NCBI GenBank assembly: GCA_963169255.1
Contig: CAUJEJ010000209.1
Location: 1 to 41,361 of the forward strand
DNA from: Actinomycetota bacterium
GTDB lineage: Bacteria > Actinomycetota > Actinomycetes > S36-B12 > UBA10799
Direction: 5' to 3'
DNA: 41,361 bases
Shown here: positions 1 through 10,704 of the stretch, one piece after another
Position numbering within the stretch: position 1 is the stretch's first letter
Layout of the letters: each line of letters begins with the position of its first letter
Position numbers and translations under genes: made by a program
Notes under the pieces: model-generated
Seen by the model: the letters and a program-made list of their open reading frames with translations, nothing else
Told to the model about the DNA's origin: nothing
Database searches by the model: none

Positions 1-2706
1 GCGACGAAGCGTGATGAGGGTGGGTCCGGTCGCTTCAACCACTGCGCCCTCAGTGATCTCCAGACAGAGTGACTTCGGCGCAATCCCACGCGACATGAGC
101 CGCTCGAACACCATGGGCGCAAAAGATGCCTTGGCGAGTTGGCGTGGTGAGACGTTGACGTTGAGTTGGACGTCGATTCCTTCCGCGCTCCATTGCTGAA
201 GTTGGTCAAGCGCGATCTCGAGCACCCGCTCCCCCATTGGGGTGACCAGTCCGGAGGTTTCTGCTACACCGATAAAGGTCGCGGGGTGCACAAGCGAACC
301 GTCATCGGCTTGGATTCGAGCGAGCGCCTCGATCCCCACGATTCGACCATCAGACAGGTCGACAATCGGCTGGTAGTGAACTCTGATGAGGTCTTCGGCA
401 ATTGCCCGCCGGAGAGTCTCCGTCGCTTCGACGTGCGCCACGGCTCTCGCTTCGAGTTCCTCTGCGTAGTACTCAACTCTGTTTCGACCGTTGTCCTTTG
501 CCCGGTACATGGCGAGGTCTGCGCGCCGCAGCAGGTCCTCAGCTCTGGTCTTGGGATCGGTCGTGGTGGCAATTCCGACGCTGACCGTGACGCCATACTC
601 GCGGTCATCGATCCGGAACGGCTGCCGCATCGCCTCACGGATTCGCTCACCAATCACACGTGCCTGCCCAGGTGACGGCAGATCAGTGCAGATGAGCACA
701 AATTCGTCACCGCCGAGTCGGGCCACAGTGTCTTGTGGTCGCATCACGGCGCGCAAACGCTCCGAAACCGAGATGAGCATCTGATCTCCGGCACGGTGAC
801 CAAGGGTGTCGTTGAGGTTCTTGAATCCGTCTAGATCGCAGAACAACACTGCGATGTGGTCAGGGTCGCGCCACAGCCGGTTGATCGCTGATTCAAGGCG
901 GTCAATGAATGCGTAGCGGTTAAGCACTCCGGTTAGGGCATCGTGCAGCGCTTGGTGGGTGAGTGTTTGTTCTGCCAGACGGCGAGCCGAAATGTCCTCG
1001 AGGACCACCAAAGCGAAGGTGTCATCATCTGACGGCGGGTCCTCGTGGTGGCGGGCCTGATCCAGAGTTTCGACAACCGTTGCGGTCACTGCTACCCACA
1101 CATCCGCGCCATCTCCGCGAACCAATCGTGCCTCTCGGTGACGCGGCTGCCCGGGTTCACCATCTACCGGAACGAGGGAAATGCCCCGCTCCTCGGGATG
1201 AGTAAATCGATCGAGACTGGCACCAACCAGAGTCACTGCCTGCACTCGCAGAAGCGCTGCGGCCGAGCGGTTCGCGTCCAGGACTTCTGCTGCGCGTCCA
1301 TTCCGCCATGCCATGCGCACCATAGGAACAGGCGATTCATCAAAAGTTAGCCGCATCAAACGTTCGCGACGCCGGTGATCCGTGATATCGAGCGCGATGG
1401 AACCAACGGAACGGGACTCTCCATCAGCACTGGCAACCGGGAACTTCGTCGTCAGGTAGACCCTAGATCCACCCGAGCCTGCTGCTGAGTCGTCTGTCGC
1501 ACCCGACACGCTTCGGGTGATGAAGACTTGAGAGCGGTTCGATTCCAACACCGCCAGATCCTCGGCACGAACCTCATTTACAGCCCGCGGGTCACCATCA
1601 ACAAATGTCTGACTGCGCCCGACGATCTGGTCAACGGTCATACCGAGTGCACGAGCGAAGCGCGGATTCGCAAGTGCGTAGCGAGATCGGCCGCGGGAGT
1701 CATATTCGCGAATGCTGATCATGGCGTCGCTATTGACGAGCAGTGAGTCAACCAGTCCGTTGGCAGCGGCAAGTTCCAGGTCACGTGATCGCCGCTGTTC
1801 TTCATTGAGCGCAATCGCATAAACAGCAAGACCGATGAGCGCGACGCCTAGCTGCATCGCGAGTAACGCGGGAATGTCCATCCCGTAGCTCGACAACGTT
1901 CCAAGACCGCTGTGCGCAGCGATCACAGCAACGATGTCGACGATCGAGACCACCGCGGCCGTGATTGCCATGCCGAATCGAACTGCGCACCACAACGCGA
2001 GTGGTATCAAGAAGAACTGGAATGCCGGCTGTTCCTCGGCGCCTGGTCCGATGACTCCGAGCACTCCGAGCAGCATCACGATCGTGCACGCGATCACAGT
2101 GGACAGCTCGACGAATCGCCGAGGCGTCAGAGCAACCCGCGAACGGCGGAACATCAGCACGGCTGGCGCAGCAAAGATCACACCGGTGGAGAACGCGACC
2201 CACCAGCTTTGCCAAACATCAGCAGGAGCCTCGTCAGAGGCCGCTAGCACCTGCACGACGGTCACACTCGCGCCGATCGCGCCGACGACGCAGGCAGACA
2301 AGACCAGGACCGCGAATGCTCCCCAACGCGGCATGCTCCGACCTGCGGCCAGAAACAGGATGACGACCACCAGCGTCGCACCCGTGGTGATGACGCTGGA
2401 GCTCACCGCAACCAGCGGAGCGATTCCGACGCCGACTCCAACGAGAGCACCGACGATGAGTTGGGCCGCAACAAAGACCGCTTGAACCACGCCACGGAGT
2501 CGAACCAGCAGACCAACTGCGAGGCCGGCCGAAAGCGCGATTGGGCTGATGCCGTTGGTCATCCGAAGGCTTAGTTCAAGAGCGAGCAGGGCACCGTAGG
2601 CGACCATGAATCCAGCGAGTCCCCAGAAGATCGCCGAGATACGGGCAGGGCTGTGCCACAACCCACCAAACAGTCCACTAACCGTGAGCGAACGTTCTTG
2701 CCGCAT
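1..2706 (-). CDS. Membrane sensor diguanylate cyclase/phosphodiesterase (MASE1-like N-terminus, PAS, GGDEF, EAL); 3' end runs off the window
   Basis: Reverse-strand frame open from ATG at 2706 to base 1 (missing from the ORF track because it has no stop in the window). I read ARLGGDEFVLI, RPQD five residues upstream (I-site), VGIEALARI (EAL motif) and a multi-TM N-terminus. Confidence 0.9.
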   Translation of the reverse strand, partial: MRQERSLTVSGLFGGLWHSPARISAIFWGLAGFMVAYGALLALELSLRMTNGISPIALSAGLAVGLLVRLRGVVQAVFVAAQLIVGALVGVGVGIAPLVAVSSSVITTGATLVVVILFLAAGRSMPRWGAFAVLVLSACVVGAIGASVTVVQVLAASDEAPADVWQSWWVAFSTGVIFAAPAVLMFRRSRVALTPRRFVELSTVIACTIVMLLGVLGVIGPGAEEQPAFQFFLIPLALWCAVRFGMAITAAVVSIVDIVAVIAAHSGLGTLSSYGMDIPALLAMQLGVALIGLAVYAIALNEEQRRSRDLELAAANGLVDSLLVNSDAMISIREYDSRGRSRYALANPRFARALGMTVDQIVGRSQTFVDGDPRAVNEVRAEDLAVLESNRSQVFITRSVSGATDDSAAGSGGSRVYLTTKFPVASADGESRSVGSIALDITDHRRRERLMRLTFDESPVPMVRMAWRNGRAAEVLDANRSAAALLRVQAVTLVGASLDRFTHPEERGISLVPVDGEPGQPRHREARLVRGDGADVWVAVTATVVETLDQARHHEDPPSDDDTFALVVLEDISARRLAEQTLTHQALHDALTGVLNRYAFIDRLESAINRLWRDPDHIAVLFCDLDGFKNLNDTLGHRAGDQMLISVSERLRAVMRPQDTVARLGGDEFVLICTDLPSPGQARVIGERIREAMRQPFRIDDREYGVTVSVGIATTTDPKTRAEDLLRRADLAMYRAKDNGRNRVEYYAEELEARAVAHVEATETLRRAIAEDLIRVHYQPIVDLSDGRIVGIEALARIQADDGSLVHPATFIGVAETSGLVTPMGERVLEIALDQLQQWSAEGIDVQLNVNVSPRQLAKASFAPMVFERLMSRGIAPKSLCLEITEGAVVEATGPTLITLRR

Positions 2707-2924
2707 CTAACACCATTCCCAGTGGAAGCTCTGCGCCGCGAAACCGCGACTCCAGAACATGCGCCGGCGCATCGAGTGCGCTGTGTGTATACCTGCTGCA
2801 CGCACAGTAACCACAGGATGGGTGTCGCGTACGCAATTCCGACAAATCCGCCGCTACCAACGCGTACCGCCACGATGCCAACACTGGTCGAAGGTGGCTG
2901 GAGATCAGTTGTGCCTGCCGGAGC

Positions 2925-4859
2925 CTAGGCTTCGGCCCCAACGTCGGGGGCGCGGTTTGAGTCGGGGGTCAGGTTCACGTGGATGGCCAGAGTCGTCAGC
3001 TCGTGGACGATCGCTGCTGGACTCAAGCCTGCGGATTGCGCGACATCTGAGCGCTTCCCGTGTTCCAGGAATGCCTGGGGCAAACCGACATCCCGCACGG
3101 GAACGTCGACATTCGCGTCGCGCAGTAGCTGGGAAAGCCGTGCACCCACACCACATGCGCGGGTGTTGTCCTCGACCGTCATCACCGCGGCACTCGACCT
3201 GGCAAGTTCAACGAGGTCAACTGGTAGCGGAGCGACCCACTGCGGGTCAACCACCATCACCGGCACACCTTCCGCGGCTGCCCTCGCCGCGGCTTCGACA
3301 CACAGGGTGGCGGTTGCTCCGACCGCAACCAACAGGATCCGTGGTCCGTCAACTGCGGAGAGAACATCAACTGCGCCGACCGTTCCAACTGCCTCAACGT
3401 CGGCGGGCACTGCACCGCTGGGGAAGCGAACGACCGAGGGCCCGTCAGAAATCGCCAATGCTTGGGTGAGGAGATCACGCAGGCGTTGGCCGTCGCGCGG
3501 GGCAGCGATCTTGAGATTGGGCACGATTCCCAGCAATGACAGATCCCACATCCCATGGTGGCTCGCACCATCAGGTCCGGTCAGTCCCGCGCGGTCGAGC
3601 ACAAATGTGACCGGTGCTCGATGCATTGCTGCATCGAGCAGAACCTGGTCAAATGCTCGGTTGATGAAGGTGGCGTACACCGCGACGACGGGGTGGAGAC
3701 CAGCGGCCGCCATTCCAACCGCGCTGGCGACTGCATGTTGCTCGGCAATGCCAACGTCGAACGTACGTGTGGGGTAGGCGCGGCAGAATGCGTCGAGGCC
3801 TGTGGGCGCCAGCATCGCGGCGGTAATCGCGACGATGTTCTGATCCGTTGCCCCCGCTTTGACAAGTTCGTCGCTGAAAACTGAGGTCCACGTCGGTCCA
3901 CTCGCTGAGACAGACTTACCGGTGTCAGGATCGATCACACCAACACCGTGGAAGCGGTCTGCGTCGTCAAGTTCTGCCGGTCGGTATCCGCGACCCTTTT
4001 CGGTGATCGCATGAACGATCACCGGCCCACCGAAGGCCTTGGCCCGATTCAACGCGAACTCCAGCGCCTCAGAATCATGGCCGGGAATGGGTCCGATGTA
4101 CTTCAACCCCAGGTCTTCGAACATGCCCTGAGGCGAGACCATGTCCTTGACGCCCTTTTTGAAGCCATGCAATGCGTCGTAGGCGGCGGGCCCAACCATT
4201 GGAGTCTTGCTCACGACTCGCTTGACGCTACTGAGGAACCGTTCATACCCGTTGGTCGTGCGCAGAGTTGCCAAGTGTTGCGCGACTCCACCGATCGTGG
4301 GTGCATATGAACGTGCGTTGTCGTTGACCACAATGATCACTTGACGGTCGCTGCCGGCAATGTTGTTGAGCGCCTCCCACGACATTCCGCCCGTCAATGC
4401 GCCGTCGCCGACTACCGCAACAACGTGACGTCCAGGAGTGGTGACTGTTGTCAGTTCACCCCGCAATGCCCATGCCTTCGCGATGCCATCGGCGTAGGAA
4501 AGCGCCGTGGACGCGTGCGAGTTTTCAATGACATCGTGTGGACTCTCGGCCCGACTCGGGTAACCGGAGAGTCCGTCGGTCTGTCGTAGCGAATCGAATT
4601 GATTCGCCCGCCCGGTCACAATCTTGTGGACGTAGGACTGGTGGCCGGTGTCCCACAGGATCAGGTCGCGCGGACTATTGAAGGTGCGATGGAGGGCGAG
4701 CGTGAGCTCAACAACGCCAAGGTTCGGCCCGAGGTGCCCGCCCGTGGCAGACACCTTTTGCACCAAAAATGCTCTGATCTCCGCGGCCAGTTGATCGAGT
4801 TGAAGCTGACTCAACGTCCTCAGGTCGCTCGGTTGGTGGATCTGATCCAGCAACGCCAT
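2925..4859 (-). CDS. dxs: 1-deoxy-D-xylulose-5-phosphate synthase
   Basis: 644 aa; [72 protein letters not shown] before ATG. Confidence 0.97.
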   Translation of the reverse strand: MALLDQIHQPSDLRTLSQLQLDQLAAEIRAFLVQKVSATGGHLGPNLGVVELTLALHRTFNSPRDLILWDTGHQSYVHKIVTGRANQFDSLRQTDGLSGYPSRAESPHDVIENSHASTALSYADGIAKAWALRGELTTVTTPGRHVVAVVGDGALTGGMSWEALNNIAGSDRQVIIVVNDNARSYAPTIGGVAQHLATLRTTNGYERFLSSVKRVVSKTPMVGPAAYDALHGFKKGVKDMVSPQGMFEDLGLKYIGPIPGHDSEALEFALNRAKAFGGPVIVHAITEKGRGYRPAELDDADRFHGVGVIDPDTGKSVSASGPTWTSVFSDELVKAGATDQNIVAITAAMLAPTGLDAFCRAYPTRTFDVGIAEQHAVASAVGMAAAGLHPVVAVYATFINRAFDQVLLDAAMHRAPVTFVLDRAGLTGPDGASHHGMWDLSLLGIVPNLKIAAPRDGQRLRDLLTQALAISDGPSVVRFPSGAVPADVEAVGTVGAVDVLSAVDGPRILLVAVGATATLCVEAAARAAAEGVPVMVVDPQWVAPLPVDLVELARSSAAVMTVEDNTRACGVGARLSQLLRDANVDVPVRDVGLPQAFLEHGKRSDVAQSAGLSPAAIVHELTTLAIHVNLTPDSNRAPDVGAEA

Positions 4860-4895
4860 GCCGGTCCCTCCACCATTCGCTCGATTGCTAGAGCA

Positions 4896-4947
4896 CGGGT
4901 TTACACCCGCACGCCTGCGTCACTTCCGACGCCACGGGACGTGACGC
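4896..4947. terminator. Two hairpins between acnA and dxs (CGGGT-TTAC-ACCCG and GCGTCAC-N17-GTGACGC); possible terminator or attenuator
   Basis: Perfect inverted repeats 4896-4900/4905-4909 and 4917-4923/4941-4947; no T-tract. Confidence 0.3.
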
Positions 4948-4978
4948 CCGACCAGTGTATGCCTGAATCGCCCTGACG

Positions 4979-7762
4979 CTACGACAACAGCGAGCGCAAG
5001 ACGTACTGCAGGATTCCACCATTGCGGTAGTAGTCGGCTTCGCCGGGAGTATCAATTCGAACGACTGCGTCGAAGCTGAACTCTGTACCGTCCGGCCGCG
5101 TCGCTGCCACGGTAACTGTCTTAGGCGTCACGCCCTCGTTGAGCGCGGTGATTCCGCTGACCGAAATCGTCTCTTCCCCAGTGAAGCCAAGCGAATCGGC
5201 GGACTCCCCTTCGGGGAACTGCAGCGGCAGTACACCCATTCCGATGAGGTTGGACCGGTGGATTCGCTCGTACGATTCAGCGATCACTACCCGCACTCCG
5301 AGTAGCGACGTACCTTTCGCTGCCCAGTCGCGCGACGAACCCGAGCCATACTCCTTGCCCGAGAGGATCACCAATGGCGTGCCAGCTTCCGCATAAGACT
5401 GCGCGGCGTCGTAGATGAATGCCTGCGGTGCATCCGGCTTGGTGAAGTCGCGGGTGTACCCACCCTCCACACCTGGCACGAGTTGATTGCGTAGCCGAAT
5501 ATTGGCGAAGGTCCCGCGAATCATCACTTCGTGGTTGCCTCGGCGTGATCCGTAGGAATTGAAATCCTTGCGCGCAATCCCGTGATCAGCCAGGTATTTG
5601 CCCGCCGGGGTGTCCGCCTTGATGGATCCCGCGGGTGAGATGTGGTCCGTGGTCACTGAGTCGCCAAGCTTGGCGAGCACGCGCGCACCGCTGACGTCGG
5701 TCACCGGTGACGGCTCCGCGGACATCCCGTCGAAGTAGGGAGGCTTGCGGACGTAGGTGGACTCTGGATCCCAATCGAACGTCTTGCCGTCCGGGGTCGC
5801 CAGCGACTGCCAGTGACGATCGCCAGCGAACACGTCTGCGTAGCGGCGGGTGAACATGTCGGCGTCGATTGCCTGCTCAACGACAGCCTGGATCTCCTGC
5901 GCCGACGGCCAGATGTCCTTGAGGAACACAGGTTCACCTGCGGGGTCGAACCCGAGGGGTTCGGTCGCCAGATCGATGTCCATCGTTCCGGCAAGCGCGT
6001 ACGCAACGACCAACGGCGGAGAGGCGAGGTAGTTCATCTTCACATCTGGATTGATCCGGCCTTCGAAGTTCCGGTTACCACTGAGCACCGAAACCGCCGC
6101 CAAATCAGCGTCGCTAATCGCCTGCGAGATTTCCGGTTGCAGCGGGCCCGAGTTGCCGATGCAGGTCGTGCAGCCGTATCCAACGAGGTCAAAGCCCAAC
6201 TTCTCCAGGTACGGAGTGAGCCCGGACTTGTCGTAGTAGTCAGTCACAACCTTTGAGCCTGGCGCGAGGGTCGTCTTGACCCACGGCTTGCGGGTTAGCC
6301 CGCGTTCCACCGCATTCTTCGCCAACAGGCCAGCGCCGAGCATGACGGACGGATTCGACGTGTTGGTGCACGACGTGATTGCGGCAATGACGACTGCACC
6401 GTGATCAATTGTCATCGACGTGCCGTCGGCGAGCGTGACGGCAGTCGGGCGCGAAGGCCGACCCGTTGCGGTAGCAACCGGAGCATGAGGAGCGCCGTTC
6501 GATGCCGTTGGATCAATTGCGGGTGAGTCAGATGCGGGGAAAGACTCCTTCTCCGCCTCATCAATCGCTGAAGACTCTGCCGGGGCATGGTCAACGACTG
6601 CGGCGCGGAACGCGGTCTTCGAATCCGACAACGGGATCCGATCCTGTGGGCGCTTCGGCCCGGCGAGCGACGGAACAATCGACCCAAGGTCGAGTTCCAA
6701 CGTCTCGGAGTAGGTCGCGTGATTGGACGGGTCATGCCACAGGCCCTGCTCTTTGCAGTACGCCTCCACGAGGGCGATCTGTTCGTCCGTGCGCCCGGTG
6801 AGGCGCAAGTACCGGACCGTCTCGGCATCAATCGGGAAGATCGCCGCAGTCGAGCCGTATTCCGGGCTCATGTTGCCGATCGTCGCGCGGTTTGCCAACG
6901 GCACGCTCGAGACGCCGTCGCCGTAGAACTCAACGAACTTGCCAACTACGCCGTGCTCGCGAAGTAGTTCGGTGATGGTCAAGACAAGGTCCGTAGCTGT
7001 CGCTCCGGATGGCAGTTCGCCGGTCAACTTGAAGCCAACGACCCGTGGGATCAGCATCGAGACGGGCTGGCCGAGCATCGCGGCTTCGGCCTCAATGCCG
7101 CCAACACCCCAACCAAGAACGCCGAGTCCGTTCACCATGGTGGTGTGTGAGTCCGTTCCGACGCAGGTGTCGGGGTAGGCCTGGCCGTTGCGAGTCATCA
7201 CAACGCGGGCGAGTGATTCGATGTTGACTTGGTGCACGATGCCGGTGCCGGGCGGCACGACCTTGAATTCGTCGAACGCGCCCTGACCCCAGCGCAAGAA
7301 CTTGTAGCGCTCCTCGTTGCGTTCGTATTCCAGCGCGACGTTGAGGTCGAGTGCTTGCGACGTCCCGAAGTGGTCGGCGATGACCGAGTGATCGATGACC
7401 AATTCCGCCGGAGCAAGCGGGTTGATCTGGTCGGCGTTCCCGCCGAGTTCAGTGACGGCTTCTCTCATGGTGGCCAGATCGACGACGCAGGGCACACCGG
7501 TGAAGTCCTGCATGACGACGCGTGCCGGGGTGAACTGAATCTCTTCAGTCGGGGATGCGCTCGCATCCCAGTTACCCAGGGCGCGGATCTGATCCGCAGT
7601 GACGTTGGCACCGTCCTCGGTGCGCAGCAGGTTCTCCAGCAGGACCTTGTGGGTGAACGGCAGAGACGCGGAGCCCTCTACTGCCGCGATCCGGAAGATC
7701 TCATGACTCTCGCCATTGACGACCAACTGCGATTTTGCCCCAAAACTGTCCTTGCTGGCCAT
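4979..7762 (-). CDS. acnA: Aconitate hydratase AcnA
   Basis: 927 aa; [52 protein letters not shown]. Confidence 0.97.
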   Translation of the reverse strand: MASKDSFGAKSQLVVNGESHEIFRIAAVEGSASLPFTHKVLLENLLRTEDGANVTADQIRALGNWDASASPTEEIQFTPARVVMQDFTGVPCVVDLATMREAVTELGGNADQINPLAPAELVIDHSVIADHFGTSQALDLNVALEYERNEERYKFLRWGQGAFDEFKVVPPGTGIVHQVNIESLARVVMTRNGQAYPDTCVGTDSHTTMVNGLGVLGWGVGGIEAEAAMLGQPVSMLIPRVVGFKLTGELPSGATATDLVLTITELLREHGVVGKFVEFYGDGVSSVPLANRATIGNMSPEYGSTAAIFPIDAETVRYLRLTGRTDEQIALVEAYCKEQGLWHDPSNHATYSETLELDLGSIVPSLAGPKRPQDRIPLSDSKTAFRAAVVDHAPAESSAIDEAEKESFPASDSPAIDPTASNGAPHAPVATATGRPSRPTAVTLADGTSMTIDHGAVVIAAITSCTNTSNPSVMLGAGLLAKNAVERGLTRKPWVKTTLAPGSKVVTDYYDKSGLTPYLEKLGFDLVGYGCTTCIGNSGPLQPEISQAISDADLAAVSVLSGNRNFEGRINPDVKMNYLASPPLVVAYALAGTMDIDLATEPLGFDPAGEPVFLKDIWPSAQEIQAVVEQAIDADMFTRRYADVFAGDRHWQSLATPDGKTFDWDPESTYVRKPPYFDGMSAEPSPVTDVSGARVLAKLGDSVTTDHISPAGSIKADTPAGKYLADHGIARKDFNSYGSRRGNHEVMIRGTFANIRLRNQLVPGVEGGYTRDFTKPDAPQAFIYDAAQSYAEAGTPLVILSGKEYGSGSSRDWAAKGTSLLGVRVVIAESYERIHRSNLIGMGVLPLQFPEGESADSLGFTGEETISVSGITALNEGVTPKTVTVAATRPDGTEFSFDAVVRIDTPGEADYYRNGGILQYVLRSLLS

Positions 7763-7770
7763 CCGTGAAT

Positions 7771-7813
7771 CCTCACCTCGACGTCATAAGCTTGAGGTCA
7801 AATCTAGTCGAGG
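7771..7813 (-). promoter_or_regulatory. acnA 5' leader with overlapping inverted repeats next to the Shine-Dalgarno
   Basis: Minus strand CCTCGAC-N24-GTCGAGG and TGACCTC-N14-GAGGTGA (one mismatch), immediately before TGAGGA-N8-ATG. Confidence 0.35.
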
Positions 7814-7905
7814 CCAAAGTGGGCCGCGGCAGCGACCACAACCTTCAAAGCCAGCGGGGACGATGGCCCCCACAGCGAGAACCGCCCACAGCAATCATGG
7901 CCGGG

Positions 7906-9972
7906 CTAACGACCCGACGGCAGATCCGCAGGATCGGGCGGATCAACGGGCGGATCACCGTACTGTTCGGCGACGTACGCCTCCGCGATATTCGCTTGCG
8001 GTTCACCCCGACGCACCGCACCTGGCGCGTTGGGCACCGGGTCATCAGCAATCCGCTCACTCGAGATCAACTGCCACGGAACGCTAACCACCATCACACC
8101 TGGCGTGAAACGCAGTCGAGTCTTCAACCGAAGTGCAGATTGGTTGTGCAGGAGGTTCTCCCACCAGTGACCCACCACGTATTCCGGGATGTAAACCGTC
8201 ACGAGATCACGCGGGCTCGCACGGCGAAGCCCTCGCACGTACTCAACGATTGGGCGGGTGATTTCGCGGTACGGGGAGTCGAGGATCTTCAGCGGCACTG
8301 AAATCCCCCGCCGCTCCCAATCCGTGGACATCGCCTTCGTGTCGCCAGGGTCAACTGAGACGGTGACACCCTCAAGGGTGGACGGCCGACTCGCGCGCGC
8401 ATAGGCCAGCGCCCGCAAGGTCGGCTTGTGAATTTTGGACACCAGCACGATCGCGTGTACCCGGCTCGGCAGCGTCACTTTCTCGTCAACTGCGGGCTCG
8501 AGTTCAAGCGCTACGCGGTCGTAGTGCCTGCGAACCGAACGCATGATGGCGTAGAGAATCGGCATCGCGATCACCACGAGATACGCACCGTTGGTGAACT
8601 TCGTCGCCAGAACGATGATGAGCACGGAGCCTGTCAGGCAGAAACCGAACGCATTCACCGCTCGGGAGCGCTTCATCTTCGCGCGAGCTTTTGGGTCTGT
8701 CTCTTGCGCGAGGTGTCGATTCCAGTGCTTCACCATGCCGATCTGGCTCAGCGTGAACGACACAAAGACACCGATCACATAGAGCTGGATCAGGGCCGAG
8801 ACGCTTGCGTCATAAACGATGATCAGAATGATTGCAGCGCCGGCGAGGAACACGATGCCGTTGCTGAAGGCGAGGCGATCGCCACGCGTATGCAACTGCC
8901 GGGGCAGGTAGCCGTCGCGGGCGAGGATCGATCCGAGCACAGGGAAGCCGTTGAAGGCCGTGTTGGCCGCCAGCACGAGGATCAGCGCAGTGACGATCGA
9001 GATATAGAAGAAGCCCGGCTGGAAGTCGGCGAAGACCGCCTGCGATACCTGCGCGATAACAGTCTTTTGCGTCTCGCCTGCCGGGAGTCCGATGAGGTCC
9101 GAATCGTGTTCGGCAACCTTCACGTTCGTTTGAATCGCCAACCAGGTAATAGCAGTGAACATTGACATCGAGATCACACCGAGCAGCAGCAGTGTGGTCG
9201 CGGCGTTCTTGGACTTGGGCTTTCGAAATGCGGGAACACCATTGGCGATTGCTTCAATACCCGTGAGGGCCGTCGTGCCTGAAGAGAAGGCTCGCGCCAA
9301 CACGAAGATGAGGAAAACGCCGGTAGCAGTCGTCTCAGCCTGAATCTCCCAGTTGGCACTCTCTGCCTGGATCTGGTTGCCGTGACTGATCTGCCAAATC
9401 CCCCAGCCGACCATCGCGATAATCCCAAGAATGAACCCGTACGTTGGGATCGCGAACGCGGTGCCCGATTCGCGAACACCACGCAGGTTCATCAGGGTCA
9501 CGATCACGATCAGGCCGATCGCGAGTAGAACGCCTGATTTACCGAAACTCGGCAAGATCGAGGAAATATTGGCGACGGCGGACGAGATCGAAACGGCGAC
9601 GGTCAGGACGTAGTCGACCATCAGCGCACTAGCGACAAAGACGCCCGCGCGCTCGCCGAGGTTGGTCGACACGACCTCGTAGTCGCCGCCGCCGCTTGGG
9701 TATGCCCGCACGTTCTGGCGGTACGAAGCGACCACTGTGAAGAACACGACGATGACGCCGATCGCGATCCATGGAGTAAACGCGTAGAGGGCGAACCCGC
9801 CGACCGAGAGCATCAGCAGGATCTCTTGGGTTGCGTACGCGTTCGAGGACAACGCATCGGACGCGAACACCGGCAATGCGATGCGCTTCGGGAGTAGCGT
9901 CGAATGAATATTCTCGCTACGTAGAGCCCTGCCGAAGAAGAAGCGCTTCGCTGGGCCTGTCACTTGTGCCAC
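7906..9972 (-). CDS. APC-superfamily transporter, KimA-like (probable K+ importer)
   Basis: 688 aa; ASDALSSNAYATQEILLMLS, YPSGGGDYEVVS, AFSSGTTALTGIEAIANGVPAF, LVLAANTAFNGFPVLGSILARDGYLPRQLHTRGDRLAFSNGI resemble B. subtilis KimA/YdaO as recalled; divergent from two RCK genes. Confidence 0.8.
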   Translation of the reverse strand: MAQVTGPAKRFFFGRALRSENIHSTLLPKRIALPVFASDALSSNAYATQEILLMLSVGGFALYAFTPWIAIGVIVVFFTVVASYRQNVRAYPSGGGDYEVVSTNLGERAGVFVASALMVDYVLTVAVSISSAVANISSILPSFGKSGVLLAIGLIVIVTLMNLRGVRESGTAFAIPTYGFILGIIAMVGWGIWQISHGNQIQAESANWEIQAETTATGVFLIFVLARAFSSGTTALTGIEAIANGVPAFRKPKSKNAATTLLLLGVISMSMFTAITWLAIQTNVKVAEHDSDLIGLPAGETQKTVIAQVSQAVFADFQPGFFYISIVTALILVLAANTAFNGFPVLGSILARDGYLPRQLHTRGDRLAFSNGIVFLAGAAIILIIVYDASVSALIQLYVIGVFVSFTLSQIGMVKHWNRHLAQETDPKARAKMKRSRAVNAFGFCLTGSVLIIVLATKFTNGAYLVVIAMPILYAIMRSVRRHYDRVALELEPAVDEKVTLPSRVHAIVLVSKIHKPTLRALAYARASRPSTLEGVTVSVDPGDTKAMSTDWERRGISVPLKILDSPYREITRPIVEYVRGLRRASPRDLVTVYIPEYVVGHWWENLLHNQSALRLKTRLRFTPGVMVVSVPWQLISSERIADDPVPNAPGAVRRGEPQANIAEAYVAEQYGDPPVDPPDPADLPSGR

Positions 9973-10038
9973 GTCGAGCGATGTTATGCCTGTGGTTGGG
10001 GTGCACGCGCTACGGGCAGGCGTGTAGCGTCATTACTT

Positions 10039-10704
10039 GTGCACATCGTCATCATGGGTTGCGGACGCGTTGGCTCCCGACTCGCCGGGAAACTCGACGA
10101 TATGGGTCGCTCAGTCACTGTGATTGACCAAGACCCAGAAGCGTTTCGAAAGCTCGGCCCCAACTTCCGAGGTAAGACCATCACCGCGATCGGCTTCGAC
10201 CGTGACGCGCTTATGCAGGCGGGCATCGAGGAAGCCAGCGCATTCGCAGCGGTGAGCAGCGGAGACAACTCGAACATCATCGCCGCGCGGGTTGCCCGCG
10301 AGACCTTTGGCGTCGAGACCGTCGTTGCTCGGATCTATGACCCGCGCCGTGCCGAGATCTACGAGCGCCTTGGTATTCCTACAGTCGCAACCGTCGCCTG
10401 GACGACCGGGCAAATTCTGCGCCGGATCGACCCCAGCGGAGCCATCGAAGAATGGCGTGATTCAACCGGGACGCTGGTTCTCGCTGAGGTCTCTTTTAGT
10501 GTCAGTTGGATCGGACAGCCTGCCGCGAATCTCACGACCGGTACTGGCGCGAGGATCGCTTTTATCACTCGATACGGCCAGGCCATGTTGACCGACGAAG
10601 AGACGGTGCTTCAAGAGGGCGACCTGCTGCATGTCCTGTGCCATCCAGAAGACAAGTCGGCCCTCGTTGCCGTCGCGAGTGCTGGGCCGGAGGCCATCGC
10701 ATGA
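10039..10704 (+). CDS. TrkA-family (RCK) potassium uptake regulatory protein, first copy
   Basis: GTG start, MHIVIMGCGRVGSRLAGKL...VTVIDQD Rossmann motif, TrkA_C region; preferred over the longer ORF from 9964. Confidence 0.9.
   Translation: MHIVIMGCGRVGSRLAGKLDDMGRSVTVIDQDPEAFRKLGPNFRGKTITAIGFDRDALMQAGIEEASAFAAVSSGDNSNIIAARVARETFGVETVVARIYDPRRAEIYERLGIPTVATVAWTTGQILRRIDPSGAIEEWRDSTGTLVLAEVSFSVSWIGQPAANLTTGTGARIAFITRYGQAMLTDEETVLQEGDLLHVLCHPEDKSALVAVASAGPEAIA

Noticed and set aside
2759-3469. 236-aa plus-strand ORF and other long ORFs opposite dxs
   Set aside because: Shadow frames of a high-GC gene; Arg/Pro/Ser-rich translations, dxs on the other strand is unambiguous.
6412-6831. 139-aa and overlapping ORFs inside acnA
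   Set aside because: Out-of-frame translations of aconitase with low-complexity Arg/Ser composition.
9964-10038. Upstream extension of the first trkA ORF (MCHVERCYACGWGARATGRRVASLL)
   Set aside because: Overlaps the divergent transporter start and precedes the clear GTG start and Rossmann fold; a -10 box lies inside it.
10506-10700. N-terminal extension of the second trkA ORF
   Set aside because: Overlaps the first trkA in another frame; the ATGA-coupled ATG at 10701 fits the family start.
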